DNA from: Nemertoderma westbladi
Lineage: Eukaryota > Xenacoelomorpha > Nemertodermatida > Nemertodermatidae
NCBI GenBank assembly: GCA_032718475.1
Contig: JAUCBJ010000066.1
Location: 1 to 64,000 of the forward strand
Direction: 5' to 3'
DNA: 64,000 nt
Position 1 is the first letter of the stretch. Each line of letters opens with the position of its first letter. This document shows positions 1-9,735 of the stretch, one piece after another. Both the position numbers and the translations under genes were made by a program. The notes beneath the pieces are model-generated. The model worked only from the letters and a program-made list of their open reading frames with translations, was not told the DNA's origin and ran no database searches.

Positions 1-198
1 TCGTACTGCTAATGTCTCGTCATAAAGTGTACCGGATATGCAAAGGTATGCAATAAAAATGTATAATATAAAGGCAGTAGTTAGCCTACACCAGTATGCT
101 GTACTGTATCAGTGAAAAGTCAAGTGAAAACTCTCTAACACTTGTCCGAGTATATGGCAAACTCAGTAGGTCCTGAGTATGTAAGTGGCACCGCCACA
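1..198 (-). repeat. 3' LTR, cut by the window edge
   Basis: Direct copy of 4198-4395 at an offset of 4197 bases, ending ...CACCGCCACA at 198. It lacks the first 13 bases (TGTGGCAGTATAA) because the window starts inside it. It lies downstream of pol on the minus strand, so it is the 3' LTR. Confidence 0.93.
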
Positions 199-201
199 TG
201 A

Positions 202-208
202 CCCCCCC
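202..208 (-). other. Polypurine tract
   Basis: Seven G on the minus strand (CCCCCCC on the plus strand) lie three bases from the inner edge of the 3' LTR, where the plus-strand primer of an LTR retroelement is expected. Confidence 0.6.
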
Positions 209-222
209 AGACTCGGAAAGAG

Positions 223-3200
223 TTAGAGGTAGTGAGGGGGGTGGATAGTGCGTCCAGACCGAGTTCGAACAGACGGGGCGTCCGGGGTGGGCGGTGGTGG
301 TGTGTATGTCGGTGTCCCCCTAGTGGCGGGAAGGTCGGGAGGAACTCTGGGAGGTCGGCCGCGACGCCGTGGCTGCCCGTAGACGATCGGCTCAGTGCAG
401 TCTAGATGTGCCGGCTTCAGTCGGTCGACGGACACTGTCTCGGTGCGGCCCCCAATGTCGAGTTGGAACGTCTTGGGCCCATGGACCAGGACCCGGTAGG
501 GTCCCTCATATGGGCGTTCCAGAGGCGTCCGGTGGGCGTCCCGTCGGACGAAGACGTGTGGGGCATTTTGGAGTTCGTGGGGAACAGACGATGGGGTTGG
601 ACCGTGACGCGACGTGGGGACTGGGGCGAACCGTCCGACACGCTCGCGGAGTTGCGGAAGGATCGTGGACGGAGAGTGTGGGACGTCCGTCTGCGTGGGC
701 GGGAGGAACTCGCCCGGGACGGTGAGGGGGGCACCGTAAACCAACTCGGCGGTGGAGGTGCCCAAGTCGTCCTTGGGTGCGGTCCTAATTCCGAGAAGGA
801 CCCACGGCAACTCGTCGACCCAGGCGGGGCCGGTGAGGGACGCACGGAGGGCGGACTTGAGGTGGCGGTGGAAACGTTCCACCAGTCCGTTCGCCTGCGG
901 GTGGTAGGCCGTTGTGCGGTGCAGTTGGGTGCCCAGCAGCTGGTTGACGGCGGACCAGAGCTGGGAAGTGAACTGCGAGCCCCGGTCGGAGGACACGTCA
1001 GTAGGGACGCCAAAACGGGCGATCCAGTTCGCGATGAGCGCGCGGGCGCAGCTCTCAGTGGAGGTGTCGGTGAGGGGAATGGCCTCCGGCCACCGGGTGA
1101 ATCGATCCACCATCGTTAGGAGATGGGTGTACCCGTGGGACGGCGGGAGGGGCCCGACCAGATCTATGTGGATGTGGTCGAAGCGGCGATGGGGAGTCTC
1201 GATGGTGCCGAGGGGAGCGCGGACGTGGTGTTGCACCTTGGACGTTTGGCACGGCACACAGGTTGTTGCCCATGCACCGACCTGTTTCCGGAGGCCATGC
1301 CAAACGAATCGGTCGGCGACGATTTTCTTAGTCGTGCGGACCCCCGGGTGCGAGAGGCCGTGGATGACGTCGAAGACGTGGCGACGCCACGTGGCCGGAA
1401 CGACCGGTCTGGGGTGGCCGAGAGAGACGTCGCAGAGCAGCGTTGCGCCGGAGGGGCCGATGGGGACGTCCTGCAGTTCGAGGCCCGAGATGGCGGTGCG
1501 GTATGCGGCCATCTCGCTGTCGGCGAGTTGGGCGGCAGCCATGGCGACGTAGTCGAGGCCGGGGGTGTGTACAGCGCCGATGTGTGTCCTGGAGAGGGCG
1601 TCCGCCACACAGTTATCTTTCCCCGAGACGTGGGCGATGGCCGTGGTGAACTCCGACACATAGGCGATGTGCCGCTGTTGTCTGGAGGACCACGGGTCAC
1701 TGATCTTGGAGAAAGCGAACGTGAGAGGTTTGTGGTCCGTGTAGGCGGTGAAGGCGCGCCCCTCCAGGAAGTACCGGAAGTGGCGAATCGCGAGGTAAAG
1801 AGCCAGGAGCTCCCGGTCGAACGCGCTGTACTTCACCTCCGGGGGTCTCAACTGGCGGCTGAAGAACGCTAGGGGGCGCCACGACCCGCCGACCAGCTGC
1901 TCGAGGACGGCGCCCACGGCCGTGCCAGAGGCGTCCACTGTGAGTGCCGTGGGGGCGGTGGCTTCGGGGTGGGCCAACATGGTGGCGTGGGCGAGGACCT
2001 CCTTCGTGTCCCGGAAGGCTACCAGCATGTCGGGAGACCAATCGAGGAGTTTCGGCTTGGTACCGGAAAGGGCCCTGTAGAGAGGCCGCATAATGGCTGC
2101 AGCAGAGGGGATGAACCGATGGTAGAAGTTTACCATCCCCACGAACTCCTGCAGGCCCTTAACGGTGGTGGGCTGGGCGAAATCCCTGATGGCGGCGACC
2201 TTGTCAGGGAGGGGAACGGCTCCATGGGCCGAGATGCGGTGGCCGAGGAAGTCGATGACCGGTCGACCGAACTGGCACTTGGCGAGGTTGATGACGAGGC
2301 CGTGCTGCTGGAGGCGCGAGAAGAGCTGACGGAGATGGTCTCGGTGCTCCTGTCTGGACCGACTCGCGACGAGGACATCGTCTAGGTAGATGAAGACGAA
2401 GTCGAGTCCCTGGAGCGCCGAGTCCATCAGTCTCTGGAAGGCCTGGGCCGCGTTCTTCAGCCCGAACGGTACCCGGAGGAACTCGAAAAGGCCGAACGGG
2501 GTGATGACGGCGGTCTTAGCGATGTCGACCTCATGGATGGGTATCTGGTGGTAACCGCGCACCAGATCGATCTTAGAGAAGATCCGTGCTCCTGCCAGGC
2601 GGGAGGAGAAGTCCTGGATGTGGGGAACAGGATACCGATCCGGAGTCGTGGCGTCGTTGAGGCGGCGGTAGTCGCCGCAGGGCCTCCAGCCACCCGAGGG
2701 TTTCGGGGCCATGTGGAGGGGAGACGACCAGGGACTGTTAGATCGGCGGACGATCCCCATCTCCTCCATCTTGCGGAACTCCTCCTTGGCGATCGCCAGT
2801 TTGTCTGGAGGGAGACGGCGGGCGCGGGCGTGGACTGGTGGCCCTTCGGTGGGGATATAGAGTTCCACGCCGTGTTTCACCGTCGGGTCGGAGAACCGAG
2901 GCTCCGTGATGTCGGGGAACTCGGCAAGGAGACGGGCGAACTCGTTGTCGGAGGAGGCGATGGAACCGAGGTGGAGAGCGTGTCCCGGGGTCCGCCCGCA
3001 TGGAATCGAGGTCAACGTCTCGGCGTCGACCAGACGGCGGCCTCTCAGATCAACCAACAGGTTGTTGGCCCGGAGGAAGTCGGCTCCGAGGAGAGGCTGG
3101 TCCACGTCCGCGGCCGTGAACCGCCACTCGAATTGGCGGGTCCCGAAACGCAGCGGAATTGTGCGTTGTCCGTATGTCCTGATCGAGGTGCTATTGGCGG

Positions 3201-3444
3201 CTACGAGGGGCGGACCGCTTCCGCCCGCGCGTGCCTCGTGCGTCATAGCCGGGATGACGCTGACCTCGGCCCCGGTGTCCACCAGAAACCGTTGCCCGGA
3301 CAGTCGGTCCAGGACAAATAGCAGCAGATCGGGGTGGCCGGCCGTAGCAGCTGCTACTGACGGCCGGCCGGGGCGTTTCCCGGAAAAGTGCAGGGCGAGC
3401 GGCACTTCAGGGCGTCGGTGCCAAACTTCTGGTGGAAGTAGCAC
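223..3444 (-). CDS. pol: Pol polyprotein (protease, RT, RNase H, integrase)
   Basis: Uninterrupted frame of 1073 codons. Aspartic protease: DTG at residues 56-58 within [12 protein letters not shown]. Reverse transcriptase: [13 protein letters not shown] near 291-303 and the catalytic YLDD at 353-356. RNase H: VDAS at 503-506, then FDREL and TDHKPL. Integrase: an HHCC zinc site (H695, H699, C729, C732) and the DDE triad D761, D820 and E856 (VERFH). The C-terminus is proline-rich and no chromodomain was recognised. The frame overlaps the end of gag by 91 bases and lies in the -1 frame relative to it, so Pol is probably made as a Gag-Pol fusion by ribosomal frameshifting. The listed start is simply the first ATG in frame and need not be used. 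Confidence 0.95.
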   Translation of the reverse strand: MLLPPEVWHRRPEVPLALHFSGKRPGRPSVAAATAGHPDLLLFVLDRLSGQRFLVDTGAEVSVIPAMTHEARAGGSGPPLVAANSTSIRTYGQRTIPLRFGTRQFEWRFTAADVDQPLLGADFLRANNLLVDLRGRRLVDAETLTSIPCGRTPGHALHLGSIASSDNEFARLLAEFPDITEPRFSDPTVKHGVELYIPTEGPPVHARARRLPPDKLAIAKEEFRKMEEMGIVRRSNSPWSSPLHMAPKPSGGWRPCGDYRRLNDATTPDRYPVPHIQDFSSRLAGARIFSKIDLVRGYHQIPIHEVDIAKTAVITPFGLFEFLRVPFGLKNAAQAFQRLMDSALQGLDFVFIYLDDVLVASRSRQEHRDHLRQLFSRLQQHGLVINLAKCQFGRPVIDFLGHRISAHGAVPLPDKVAAIRDFAQPTTVKGLQEFVGMVNFYHRFIPSAAAIMRPLYRALSGTKPKLLDWSPDMLVAFRDTKEVLAHATMLAHPEATAPTALTVDASGTAVGAVLEQLVGGSWRPLAFFSRQLRPPEVKYSAFDRELLALYLAIRHFRYFLEGRAFTAYTDHKPLTFAFSKISDPWSSRQQRHIAYVSEFTTAIAHVSGKDNCVADALSRTHIGAVHTPGLDYVAMAAAQLADSEMAAYRTAISGLELQDVPIGPSGATLLCDVSLGHPRPVVPATWRRHVFDVIHGLSHPGVRTTKKIVADRFVWHGLRKQVGAWATTCVPCQTSKVQHHVRAPLGTIETPHRRFDHIHIDLVGPLPPSHGYTHLLTMVDRFTRWPEAIPLTDTSTESCARALIANWIARFGVPTDVSSDRGSQFTSQLWSAVNQLLGTQLHRTTAYHPQANGLVERFHRHLKSALRASLTGPAWVDELPWVLLGIRTAPKDDLGTSTAELVYGAPLTVPGEFLPPTQTDVPHSPSTILPQLRERVGRFAPVPTSRHGPTPSSVPHELQNAPHVFVRRDAHRTPLERPYEGPYRVLVHGPKTFQLDIGGRTETVSVDRLKPAHLDCTEPIVYGQPRRRGRPPRVPPDLPATRGTPTYTPPPPTPDAPSVRTRSGRTIHPPHYL

Positions 3445-4094
3445 CAGTCGTCGTGAGCAGGCTGGGGGACGCGTGAACTCCGGCCGCTAGTTGGGGGGCC
3501 GGTGGAGGGCTTGTGGCGGGCCGGCCCGCCGGGACCTCGTACAGTACGCACTGCCGGCTCCAGTACGATGAGCGGCGTCGCTACAGCATGAGCGGAGAGT
3601 GAGCTCGAGCGGGAGGTTTCCCAAAGCGCGTCGGCGCGGTCTGCGACGCGGTCGAGGTCGCGAAAGTCCTCCTCGGCGAGTTGGAGGCGTATGGCGTCGG
3701 GCATCTGGCGGAGGAACGCCTCCTCGAACAGCAGGCAGTGGTGGTTATCACCGAGGAGTGCCTGCATCTCACCGAGGAGCTGCGAGGGTCGGCGGTCGCC
3801 GAGGCCGTTCAAGTCCCAGAGCCGCGCGGCGCGGTCGCGGCGGGAGAGTCCGAACACCTTGAGGAGTTTGGCCTTGATCTGGGCGTACTGGTCGACAGTA
3901 GGGGGATCCCGGATCAGCTGGAGGAGGCGACTGGCAGTGTCCTGGTCGAGGGCCCCCACCACGTAGTAGTACTTAGTGGCCTCGGTTGTGACGCCCCGGA
4001 TGGCGAACTGTGCCTCGGCCTGGGCGAACCAAACCTCAGGCTGGTTAGTCCAGAAGGTGGGCAGTTTTAGGGAGACGGCATTTGCCTCAGCCAT
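3354..4094 (-). CDS. gag: Gag-like capsid protein
   Basis: Frame of 246 codons just inside the 5' LTR. The N-terminal stretch [20 protein letters not shown] is the conserved opening of many animal Ty3/gypsy Gag proteins and is followed by a helical capsid-like region. A short Cys/His motif near the end ([19 protein letters not shown]) stands where a nucleocapsid zinc knuckle would be, but it is not a canonical CCHC knuckle. ATG at 4092-4094 is the first ATG after the primer-binding site. It acts as the structural protein of the particle in which reverse transcription takes place. The frame is intact. Confidence 0.85.
   Translation of the reverse strand: MAEANAVSLKLPTFWTNQPEVWFAQAEAQFAIRGVTTEATKYYYVVGALDQDTASRLLQLIRDPPTVDQYAQIKAKLLKVFGLSRRDRAARLWDLNGLGDRRPSQLLGEMQALLGDNHHCLLFEEAFLRQMPDAIRLQLAEEDFRDLDRVADRADALWETSRSSSLSAHAVATPLIVLEPAVRTVRGPGGPARHKPSTGPPTSGRSSRVPQPAHDDWCYFHQKFGTDALKCRSPCTFPGNAPAGRQ
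3375..3381 (-). promoter_or_regulatory. -1 ribosomal frameshift heptamer GGGAAAC
   Basis: On the minus strand the gag codons read ..G GGA AAC, the X XXY YYZ pattern of a -1 slippery site, a few codons before the gag stop. Slipping one base places ribosomes in the open pol frame. GGGAAAC is a known retroviral gag-pro slippery heptamer. Position, phase and heptamer all agree; a downstream RNA structure was not modelled. Confidence 0.75.
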
Positions 4095-4165
4095 GGTGAA
4101 GGCGTTGGAGCGGGGCGCGAATAACGGGAGGGCTGTTGGTTGCAGTTCGACTCAACAAATCGTGC

Positions 4166-4183
4166 TGAGCAGTCGGGTCACCA
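4166..4183 (-). other. Primer-binding site
   Basis: Directly inside the 5' LTR the minus strand reads TGGTGACCCGACTGCTC. The opening TGG pairs with a tRNA CCA end, as expected for minus-strand priming. The tRNA species was not assigned. Confidence 0.65.
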
Positions 4184-4184
4184 A

Positions 4185-4395
4185 TGTGGCAGTATAATCG
4201 TACTGCTAATGTCTCGTCATAAAGTGTACCGGATATGCAAAGGTATGCAATAAAAATGTATAATATAAAGGCAGTAGTTAGCCTACACCAGTATGCTGTA
4301 CTGTATCAGTGAAAAGTCAAGTGAAAACTCTCTAACACTTGTCCGAGTATATGGCAAACTCAGTAGGTCCTGAGTATGTAAGTGGCACCGCCACA
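4185..4395 (-). repeat. 5' LTR, complete (211 bp)
   Basis: Begins TGTGGC and ends GCCACA, a six-base inverted repeat of the TG...CA class. On the minus strand it lies upstream of gag, so it is the 5' LTR and should contain the element's promoter. Confidence 0.92.
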
Positions 4396-4736
4396 GTGTA
4401 CTGTTTAGTGTTTATTCTTTATTATTTTACTGTATATGTGCGTTGTATATGTGTACTGTTTAGTGTTTATTCTTTATTATTTTACTGTATATGTGCGTTG
4501 TAGTTGTTGTGTACGGTGTATGCGTTTATATTATACTGTATGTGCTTTGTATATGTGTAATGTTTAGTGTTTATACCTTATTATTATACTGTATATATGC
4601 GTTGCAGTTGTCGTGTACTGTGTATTCATTTATATTATACTGTATGTGCTTTGTATATGTGTAGGCCTACTGTTTATGGTATATACTTTATTATTATTCT
4701 GTATATGTGAGTTGTAGTTGTTGTATGTGCGCTGTA
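4395..4736. repeat. Tandem repeat, about 104-bp unit
   Basis: About three diverged units, plus a shorter 55-bp form, start with GTGTACTGTTTAGTGTTTAT and contain ACTGTATATGTGCGTTGTAG. It abuts the outer edge of the LTR, so the retroelement may have inserted into or beside this repeat. Confidence 0.75.
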
Positions 4737-4754
4737 GCATACATAAATTAAGCA

Positions 4755-4787
4755 TTGATAAAGATAGCCATTGGCTTCCGAAACGTC
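4755..4787 (+). other. Degenerate hammerhead-like motif
   Basis: The segment has TTGATAA (core CTGATGA with two differences), a stem AGCC-ATT-GGCT at 4766-4776, then GAAACGTC. Order and spacing resemble the minimal hammerhead ribozymes carried by Penelope-like elements. No reverse transcriptase frame is nearby, so at best this is a relic. The core differences argue against activity. Confidence 0.3.
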
Positions 4788-5749
4788 TGCTAGGCCTAAT
4801 TACCTATTTTTTCATACCTGTGGCTGACAGTCCTTCCTTTGTTTTATCGTTTAATATTTTTACTCGCCACATTCCCCAACATGAATTTTAATTGATAAGG
4901 ATTTTGTTTACCTTTATAGTGTGCGGTTAATAGTGTCTAGTAGGCAGGCCTATAGTTAGTGATGTTAAGCCATCTTCTGGTGTTTCTCTGTGCCCTCTCG
5001 GTGTCAGACTAATGGCGCGACATCTCCCTCCACTAAATTAATTATTCAATGGTCTAGGCTCCTCCATCCACATACCCATCCCATCCCATACACTCCATGA
5101 ACCTCCATGTGGTCTTGTATGTAGTTCTCTCTCTACCAATACAACCCATGTCCGCAATGTTACGCCCTGGGGGCTCTCTCATCTACCTGATATCAGACAT
5201 ACAGGCGCACCGCACACTAAGCCTTTGTCGGTCCCAGCAAGTTAGCCTCCTGCTGTGTGATCTAGAAGATAACTCGCCAGAACCTGCCAATCAGATGACT
5301 TGAACAAATGTGTTCACATGTGATCACATTGGATGAAATCTGCTTTTTCTGGTGGCCTGTACTGTAGATGATTGGCAAAACCCTAAATGTGTTTTAAAGT
5401 TTGCTTAATTTTTAGGTTCTGGGGGGCTATTTTAAAAAGAGCCTAGTAACCAAAACCCAACGTAAACCATCCATTACAGAAAATTACCACTAAAAAAATT
5501 TTCAAAATTACCAATGTCTACGAAAAATGAAATATCTCAAAATGTAGAAGTGATATGGAAATGTTGTTTCCATATTCAGAAAGATTATAAAATTCGAGTC
5601 TAGAGAAAGTTACAATTTCGCCTTTTTGAAGAATACCTGGTTTTCAATTTTCGGTCGAAATTTTATTTGAATTTTATGAATGAAGAAAATGTTTTCTATC
5701 ATATATTTCTGAGACAGGGGGGGGGGGGGGGGTGGAAACTGGACACAAA
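4788..5749. other. No gene seen; poly-G tract near the end
   Basis: AT-rich DNA without a supported coding region. The only open stretch (68 codons at 5097-5303) has no recognisable motif. A run of 16 G (5717-5732) precedes the minisatellite. Confidence 0.6.
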
Positions 5750-6420
5750 TAACATTTGGGATTAAGGATTTGGGAATAAGGAATTTGGAAATAAGGAATA
5801 AGGTATTTGGAATTTGGGAATGAGGTATTTGGGATTTGGGAATAAGGTATTTGGGATTTGGAAAAAAGGTATTTGGGATTTGGAAATAAGGTATTTTAGA
5901 TTTGGGAATAAGGTATTTTGGATTTGGGTATAAGGTACAGTATTTGGGATTTGGGAATAAGGTATTTGGGATTTGGAAATAAGGTATTTTAGATTTGGGA
6001 ATAAGGTATTTGGGATTTGGGTATAAGGTATTTGGGATTTGGGAATAAGGTATTTGGGATTTAGGAATAAGGTATTTGGGATTTGGGAATAAGGTATTTG
6101 GGATTTAGGAATAAGGTATTTGGGAATAAGGTATTTGGGATTTGGGAATAAGGTATTTGGGATTTGGGAATAAGGTATTTTAGATTTGGGAATAAGGTAT
6201 TTATTTGGGATTTGGGAATAAGGTATTTTGGATTAGGAAATAAGGTATTTGAGATTTGGGAATAAGGTATTTGGGATTTGGGAATAAGTTATTTTGTAAT
6301 TTGTGAATAAGGTATTTAGGATTTGGGAATAAGGTATTTGGGATTTGGAAATAAGGTATTTGGGTAAATAATTTGGGATTAGCAAATAGGGAATTTGAGG
6401 TTTGGAATCTGTAGTTAAAG
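5750..6420 (+). repeat. Left-arm minisatellite, about 20-bp unit
   Basis: About 30 irregular copies of GGAATAAGGTATTTGGGATTT, varying by single-base changes and short indels. The reverse complement of the same unit forms the array ending at 7957. Confidence 0.9.
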
Positions 6421-6424
6421 TGTA

Positions 6425-7330
6425 TTACATGATTATGCAGGTTAGTAAAGGAGCAGGGTATAGAGGCGGGTAGACAAAAACAATATAAGATAGTTAACTC
6501 GTGTTAGAAAATTATGCAGGTTAGTAAAGAAGCAGGTTACAGAGGCGGCTAGATAGAATCAAAACAATAAACGATAATAAACGCGGGTTACAAGATTGTG
6601 CAGGTTAGTAAAGGAGCATGTTACAGAGGCTTGTAGATAGAACCAAAATAATAAACGATAGCTAATATGTGTTACTACAATATTATGCAGGTTAGTAAAG
6701 GAGCAGGTTACAGAGGCATATGTAGATAGAACCAAAACAATAAACGATAGTTAACACGTGTTGCAAGATTATGCAGGATAGTAAAGCAGCAGGTTACAGA
6801 AGCGTGTAGATACAGTAGAACCAAAATAATAAACGATAGTTAACACGTGTTACACGATTATGCAGGTTAGTAAAGGAGCAGTTTACAGATGCGTGTAGAT
6901 ATAGAACCAAAACAATAATTAACACATGTTACAAGTTTATGCAGGTTAGTAAAGGAGCTGTTTATTGATGCGGGTAGACATAACCAAAGCAATAAACGAT
7001 ATTTAACATTTATTTACACAATTACGCATTTAGTAAGAAGCAGGTTACAGAGGCGGGTAGATAGAACCAAATCGCTAAACGATAGTTAACATGCTGACAT
7101 GTGTTACTGCAAGATTTATGCAGGTAAGTAAACCAGCAGGTTACAGAGGCATGTAGATAGAACCAAAACAATAACCGACAGTTAACACGTGTTGCAATAT
7201 TATGCAGGTTAGTAAAGGAGCAGGTTGCAGAGGCATGTAGATAGAACCACAACAATAAACGAAAGATAACACGTGTCACATGCTTATGGAGGTTAGTAAA
7301 GCAATGGGTTACGGAAGCATATGCATGAAT
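6425..7330 (+). repeat. Tandem array, about 83-bp unit, about 11 copies
   Basis: Each unit carries ATGCAGGTTAGTAAAGGAGC, GGTTACAGAGGC, AACCAAAACAATAAACGATA and a palindromic AACACGTGTT. Related single or triple units occur at 19417-19616 and 45306-45360. Open minus-strand stretches here are a by-product of the repeat. Confidence 0.9.
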
Positions 7331-7423
7331 ATACAAATATGAAATGCGGATTTACAGATAAATGACGAAGATAGATTATAATATGCCTCTATATACTGTA
7401 TAAACATAAAACGTTAATACCAA

Positions 7424-7957
7424 ATCCCAAATTTCTTATTCCCAGATCCCAAAGGGACGCTTTGTTCAACTGAGCCCCGTCATCGGAAACAGCCAGTGCC
7501 GCTAGTCGGTGGGGTAGACATATGTTGACGAGAGGCTATAATGAGGCGTAATGAGATATGCATTGCGTATCTTCTTCAGTGAACCAATAATGACGGAGCC
7601 CAAATTCCTTATTCCCAAATACCTTATTCCCAAATCCCAAAAACCTTATTCCCAAATCCCAAAAACCTTATTCCCAAATCCCAAATAGGCCTACCTTATT
7701 TCCAAATCCCAAATAGGCCTGCCTACATTATTCCCAAATCCCAAATTCATTATTCCCAAATCCCAAATACCTTATTCCCAAATTCCATTCCCAAATTTCT
7801 TATTCCCAAATCCCAATAAATACCTTATTCCCAAATTCCTTATTCCCAAATCCGAAAGACCTTATTTCCAAATCCCAAATAAATGTACCTTATTCCCAAA
7901 AACCTTATTCCCAAATAACTTATTCTCAAATTCCTTATTCCCAAATTCCAAATTCAC
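7424..7957 (-). repeat. Right-arm minisatellite, inverted copy
   Basis: Repeats of CTTATTCCCAAATCCCAAAT, the reverse complement of the 5750-6420 unit, with a unique segment at about 7456-7597. The array ends abruptly where the integrase/HECT transposon begins. Confidence 0.88.
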
Positions 7958-7970
7958 CAGTGATAAATAT

Positions 7971-7986
7971 TATCACCCGGGTGATA
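7971..7986. repeat. Left terminal palindrome TATCACCCGGGTGATA
   Basis: Perfect 16-base palindrome at the left end, identical in core to the units at 11091-11237. A weaker half-unit (TTCACCAGTGATA) precedes it. Confidence 0.8.
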
Positions 7987-8107
7987 ATTATTTTCCAGAC
8001 CATGTGCCGGCCCGGTCATCGCCTCAATTTTAAACTCAGTACTGGTACTCAGGTACTGTACTTTATTATTCTTAAAATTAATACCGGTCTAGGCCTATTG
8101 AAATGAT

Positions 8108-8656
8108 ATGTCGGATAGAACATCAAGCGCTCGAAACCGTGACTTTAGACGTAGGCGGTTATTGTTGGCTGACTTGCGGCAACAAATAGGCAATCGACTG
8201 AATGCGATAAATGGCAATGATGTAGACATGGGTGAGGATGAGGATGAGGGAGTCGAAGCTGACGTTCAGACTTTACCAATAGGCCCAAACCAGACTTTAA
8301 ATGAAAATACTACAGCACTTACGTCAAACTGCAATAACAATCAATCAAACTGCAATCAGAATAACATGAAACGTACCAGAGGTAGACAAACTGTCAGTGT
8401 TTCGGCTGCTGCTGCTGGGCGTCCACCACGATCAACAAACGTCGTCATTATCAAACTGAAAGTTTCGCAGGCTTCAGAATCGGTATTGATTCGAAAACCA
8501 CTTGGAGAGTCGAATGCCATTAAATTGTCTCTCCCAATGGACGATAACATGAGTAATGCTATAGACACAGTCGTTACGAAAATATTTGGTGACACAAACT
8601 TTAACAAAGCTTTAGAAGACTTAGACTTTCCTTCTGATAAAGATTCGTATGTTTGA
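8108..8656 (+). CDS. Transposon protein, N-terminal part (unknown)
   Basis: Frame of 182 codons. The N-terminus is arginine-rich (RNRDFRRRRLLLADLRQQ), followed by an acidic patch (MGEDEDEGVEA), an Asn/Gln-rich low-complexity stretch and a more ordered region (VVIIKLKVSQASESVLIRKP). No family was recognised for this part. It ends in TATGTTTGA, overlapping by eight bases the ATG of the next frame, which looks like a continuation. This may be one protein broken by a small indel or two overlapping frames. It lies inside the inverted repeats of the 7960-11237 transposon and converges with its transposase. Confidence 0.6.
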   Translation: MSDRTSSARNRDFRRRRLLLADLRQQIGNRLNAINGNDVDMGEDEDEGVEADVQTLPIGPNQTLNENTTALTSNCNNNQSNCNQNNMKRTRGRQTVSVSAAAAGRPPRSTNVVIIKLKVSQASESVLIRKPLGESNAIKLSLPMDDNMSNAIDTVVTKIFGDTNFNKALEDLDFPSDKDSYV

Positions 8657-9116
8657 TTTAATGAAGTCATTCCCAGAAGAGGCCATAGCCTCGCTTTCTC
8701 ATCGACCTGTCACATATATTGAGGTAAAGGAATGCTTTACTCCCAAGTTTGATTCGTTGACCAGTTGTGAACGCCAGAAAGCCGCTGAAATTGTTTTCAA
8801 ATTTAATCAATTCCTCAAGAAAGTAGAGAAGGAAGAAATGAGTTCTAGCTATGTTCCAATAGATGGAACCGAAGAAACCAAGGTACTGAATTTGGGAGAT
8901 GTTCTCCAATTCGGAAGCGGCTCCAGATTTCCAAACTTCCAGGGAGAATTGCGCTTCTGTCAAGCGGATTCACCTAATCGACGCCTTACAGTGAACACGT
9001 GCGCCACCATCATAACTTTTCCCCTTAATAATAGGTACTTGCACGGGAAAACTCAAAAATTTTGCGAAGTACTTCTTGAGGACATATATAATAACCTCGG
9101 GTTTGGTCTTCCTTAG
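8649..9116 (+). CDS. HECT C-lobe-like protein of the transposon
   Basis: Frame of 155 codons. Residues 84-103 (DVLQFGSGSRFPNFQGELRF) and the end (VNTCATIITFPLNNRYL ... IYNNLGFGLP) match the layout of a HECT ubiquitin-ligase C-lobe, with the putative catalytic cysteine C118 in NTCA. HECT ligases accept ubiquitin on this cysteine and pass it to a substrate. The N-lobe that binds the E2 enzyme is not visible, so activity is doubtful. Similar HECT-like frames are common as multicopy genes in fish and invertebrates, and a mobile-element origin would explain that (inference). The start is set by the ATG overlapping the upstream stop; the true protein may begin in the upstream frame. Confidence 0.6.
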   Translation: MFDLMKSFPEEAIASLSHRPVTYIEVKECFTPKFDSLTSCERQKAAEIVFKFNQFLKKVEKEEMSSSYVPIDGTEETKVLNLGDVLQFGSGSRFPNFQGELRFCQADSPNRRLTVNTCATIITFPLNNRYLHGKTQKFCEVLLEDIYNNLGFGLP

Positions 9117-9458
9117 TCTAGTGCTCTTATATCCAAGAATGGGGATGTTTTTAATTAATAGGACTCATTAAATCAAAATCATTAAATCATAGATCGAGAT
9201 AAATCATAGATGTCCAAATAAGACTCACGGTTTTATTAATAAACCTTAACGGACTGATCTTCCATTATTGTGTTATACTGTTAATTGTAGATAATTATTG
9301 TGTTTGTATTTGATTATTGTTCTTTTTAATTATAATAATTTGATTGTGTTGTGTTTTAATCAAAATATTTTCGTTATAACGATCTACAATACATACATAT
9401 TATCACCGAACACTCCAACTGGTTTAGTCATTAAAATTTAACTAAAAAAATCTTATTA
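9117..9458. other. Spacer between convergent transposon genes
   Basis: AT-rich, without coding potential. It probably holds the 3' ends of both transposon transcripts. Confidence 0.5.
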
Positions 9459-9623
9459 GGGGTCATCCATAAATGACGTCACGATTTTTTGGGACATTCC
9501 CCCCCCCCCCATGTCACACATTATAAAATGAACTTGTTAATGAATTAAATTTAGAAAAAAATCATTATTTTAAAATCAACTGTAAATTATTATTTTATTT
9601 ACTATTGTTAAGTGAATTTTACG

Positions 9624-9658
<35 letters not shown>

Positions 9659-9735
9659 CTGTCTCACATCGTCACGAAATAGTGTAACCCCCCCCCCCCG
9701 TTCCTCCCTGTGTGACGTCATTTATGGATGGCCCC
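9459..9735. mobile_element. MITE, 24-bp TIRs, TTA target duplication
   Basis: Left terminus GGGGTCATCCATAAATGACG at 9459-9482 and its inverted copy at 9712-9735 differ at one base of 24. TTA at 9456-9458 and 9736-9738 is the target duplication, as in PIF/Harbinger-type insertions. The interior holds three poly-C tracts, including a run of 34 (9624-9657). It is nested in the larger transposon beside the transposase stop codon. Confidence 0.85.

Larger units (their letters stand above)
1..4395 (-). mobile_element. Ty3/gypsy LTR retrotransposon, nearly complete
   Basis: The element reads on the minus strand in the order LTR, primer-binding site, gag, pol, polypurine tract, LTR. The complete LTR is 4185-4395, bounded by TGTGGC and GCCACA. 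The other LTR starts 12-13 bases before the window, so only 198 bases are seen (1-198), and by eye these are identical to 4198-4395. Gag and Pol are both uninterrupted and no envelope-like frame follows pol. Identical LTRs and open frames imply a very recent insertion. Domain order protease-RT-RNase H-integrase places it in Ty3/gypsy (Metaviridae); the clade is not determined. The target-site duplication cannot be checked because one flank is outside the window. Its GC content is far higher than the surrounding DNA. Confidence 0.95.
5750..7957. mobile_element. Foldback-type element with minisatellite arms
   Basis: The left arm (5750-6420) is a plus-strand array of AAGGTATTTGGGATTTGGGA units. 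The right arm (7424-7957, interrupted by about 140 unique bases) is the same unit in reverse complement. Between them lies an unrelated array of about 83-bp units. Long inverted arms made of short tandem repeats are the hallmark of foldback transposons. No transposase frame is inside, so it would be non-autonomous. Boundaries are approximate and no target duplication was identified. Confidence 0.55.

Noticed and set aside
369-4197. Plus-strand open frames across the gypsy element (up to 262 codons)
   Set aside because: Opposite-strand shadows of GC-rich gag/pol; no domain or codon sense.
7022-7336. 104-codon minus-strand frame with repeated WFYLHASVTC
   Set aside because: Translation of the 83-bp tandem array, not a gene.
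9624-9657. Long C runs (also 35099-35135 and 32538-32554) as functional elements
   Set aside because: Homopolymers of this size are hard to sequence accurately, and nothing nearby gives them a role.
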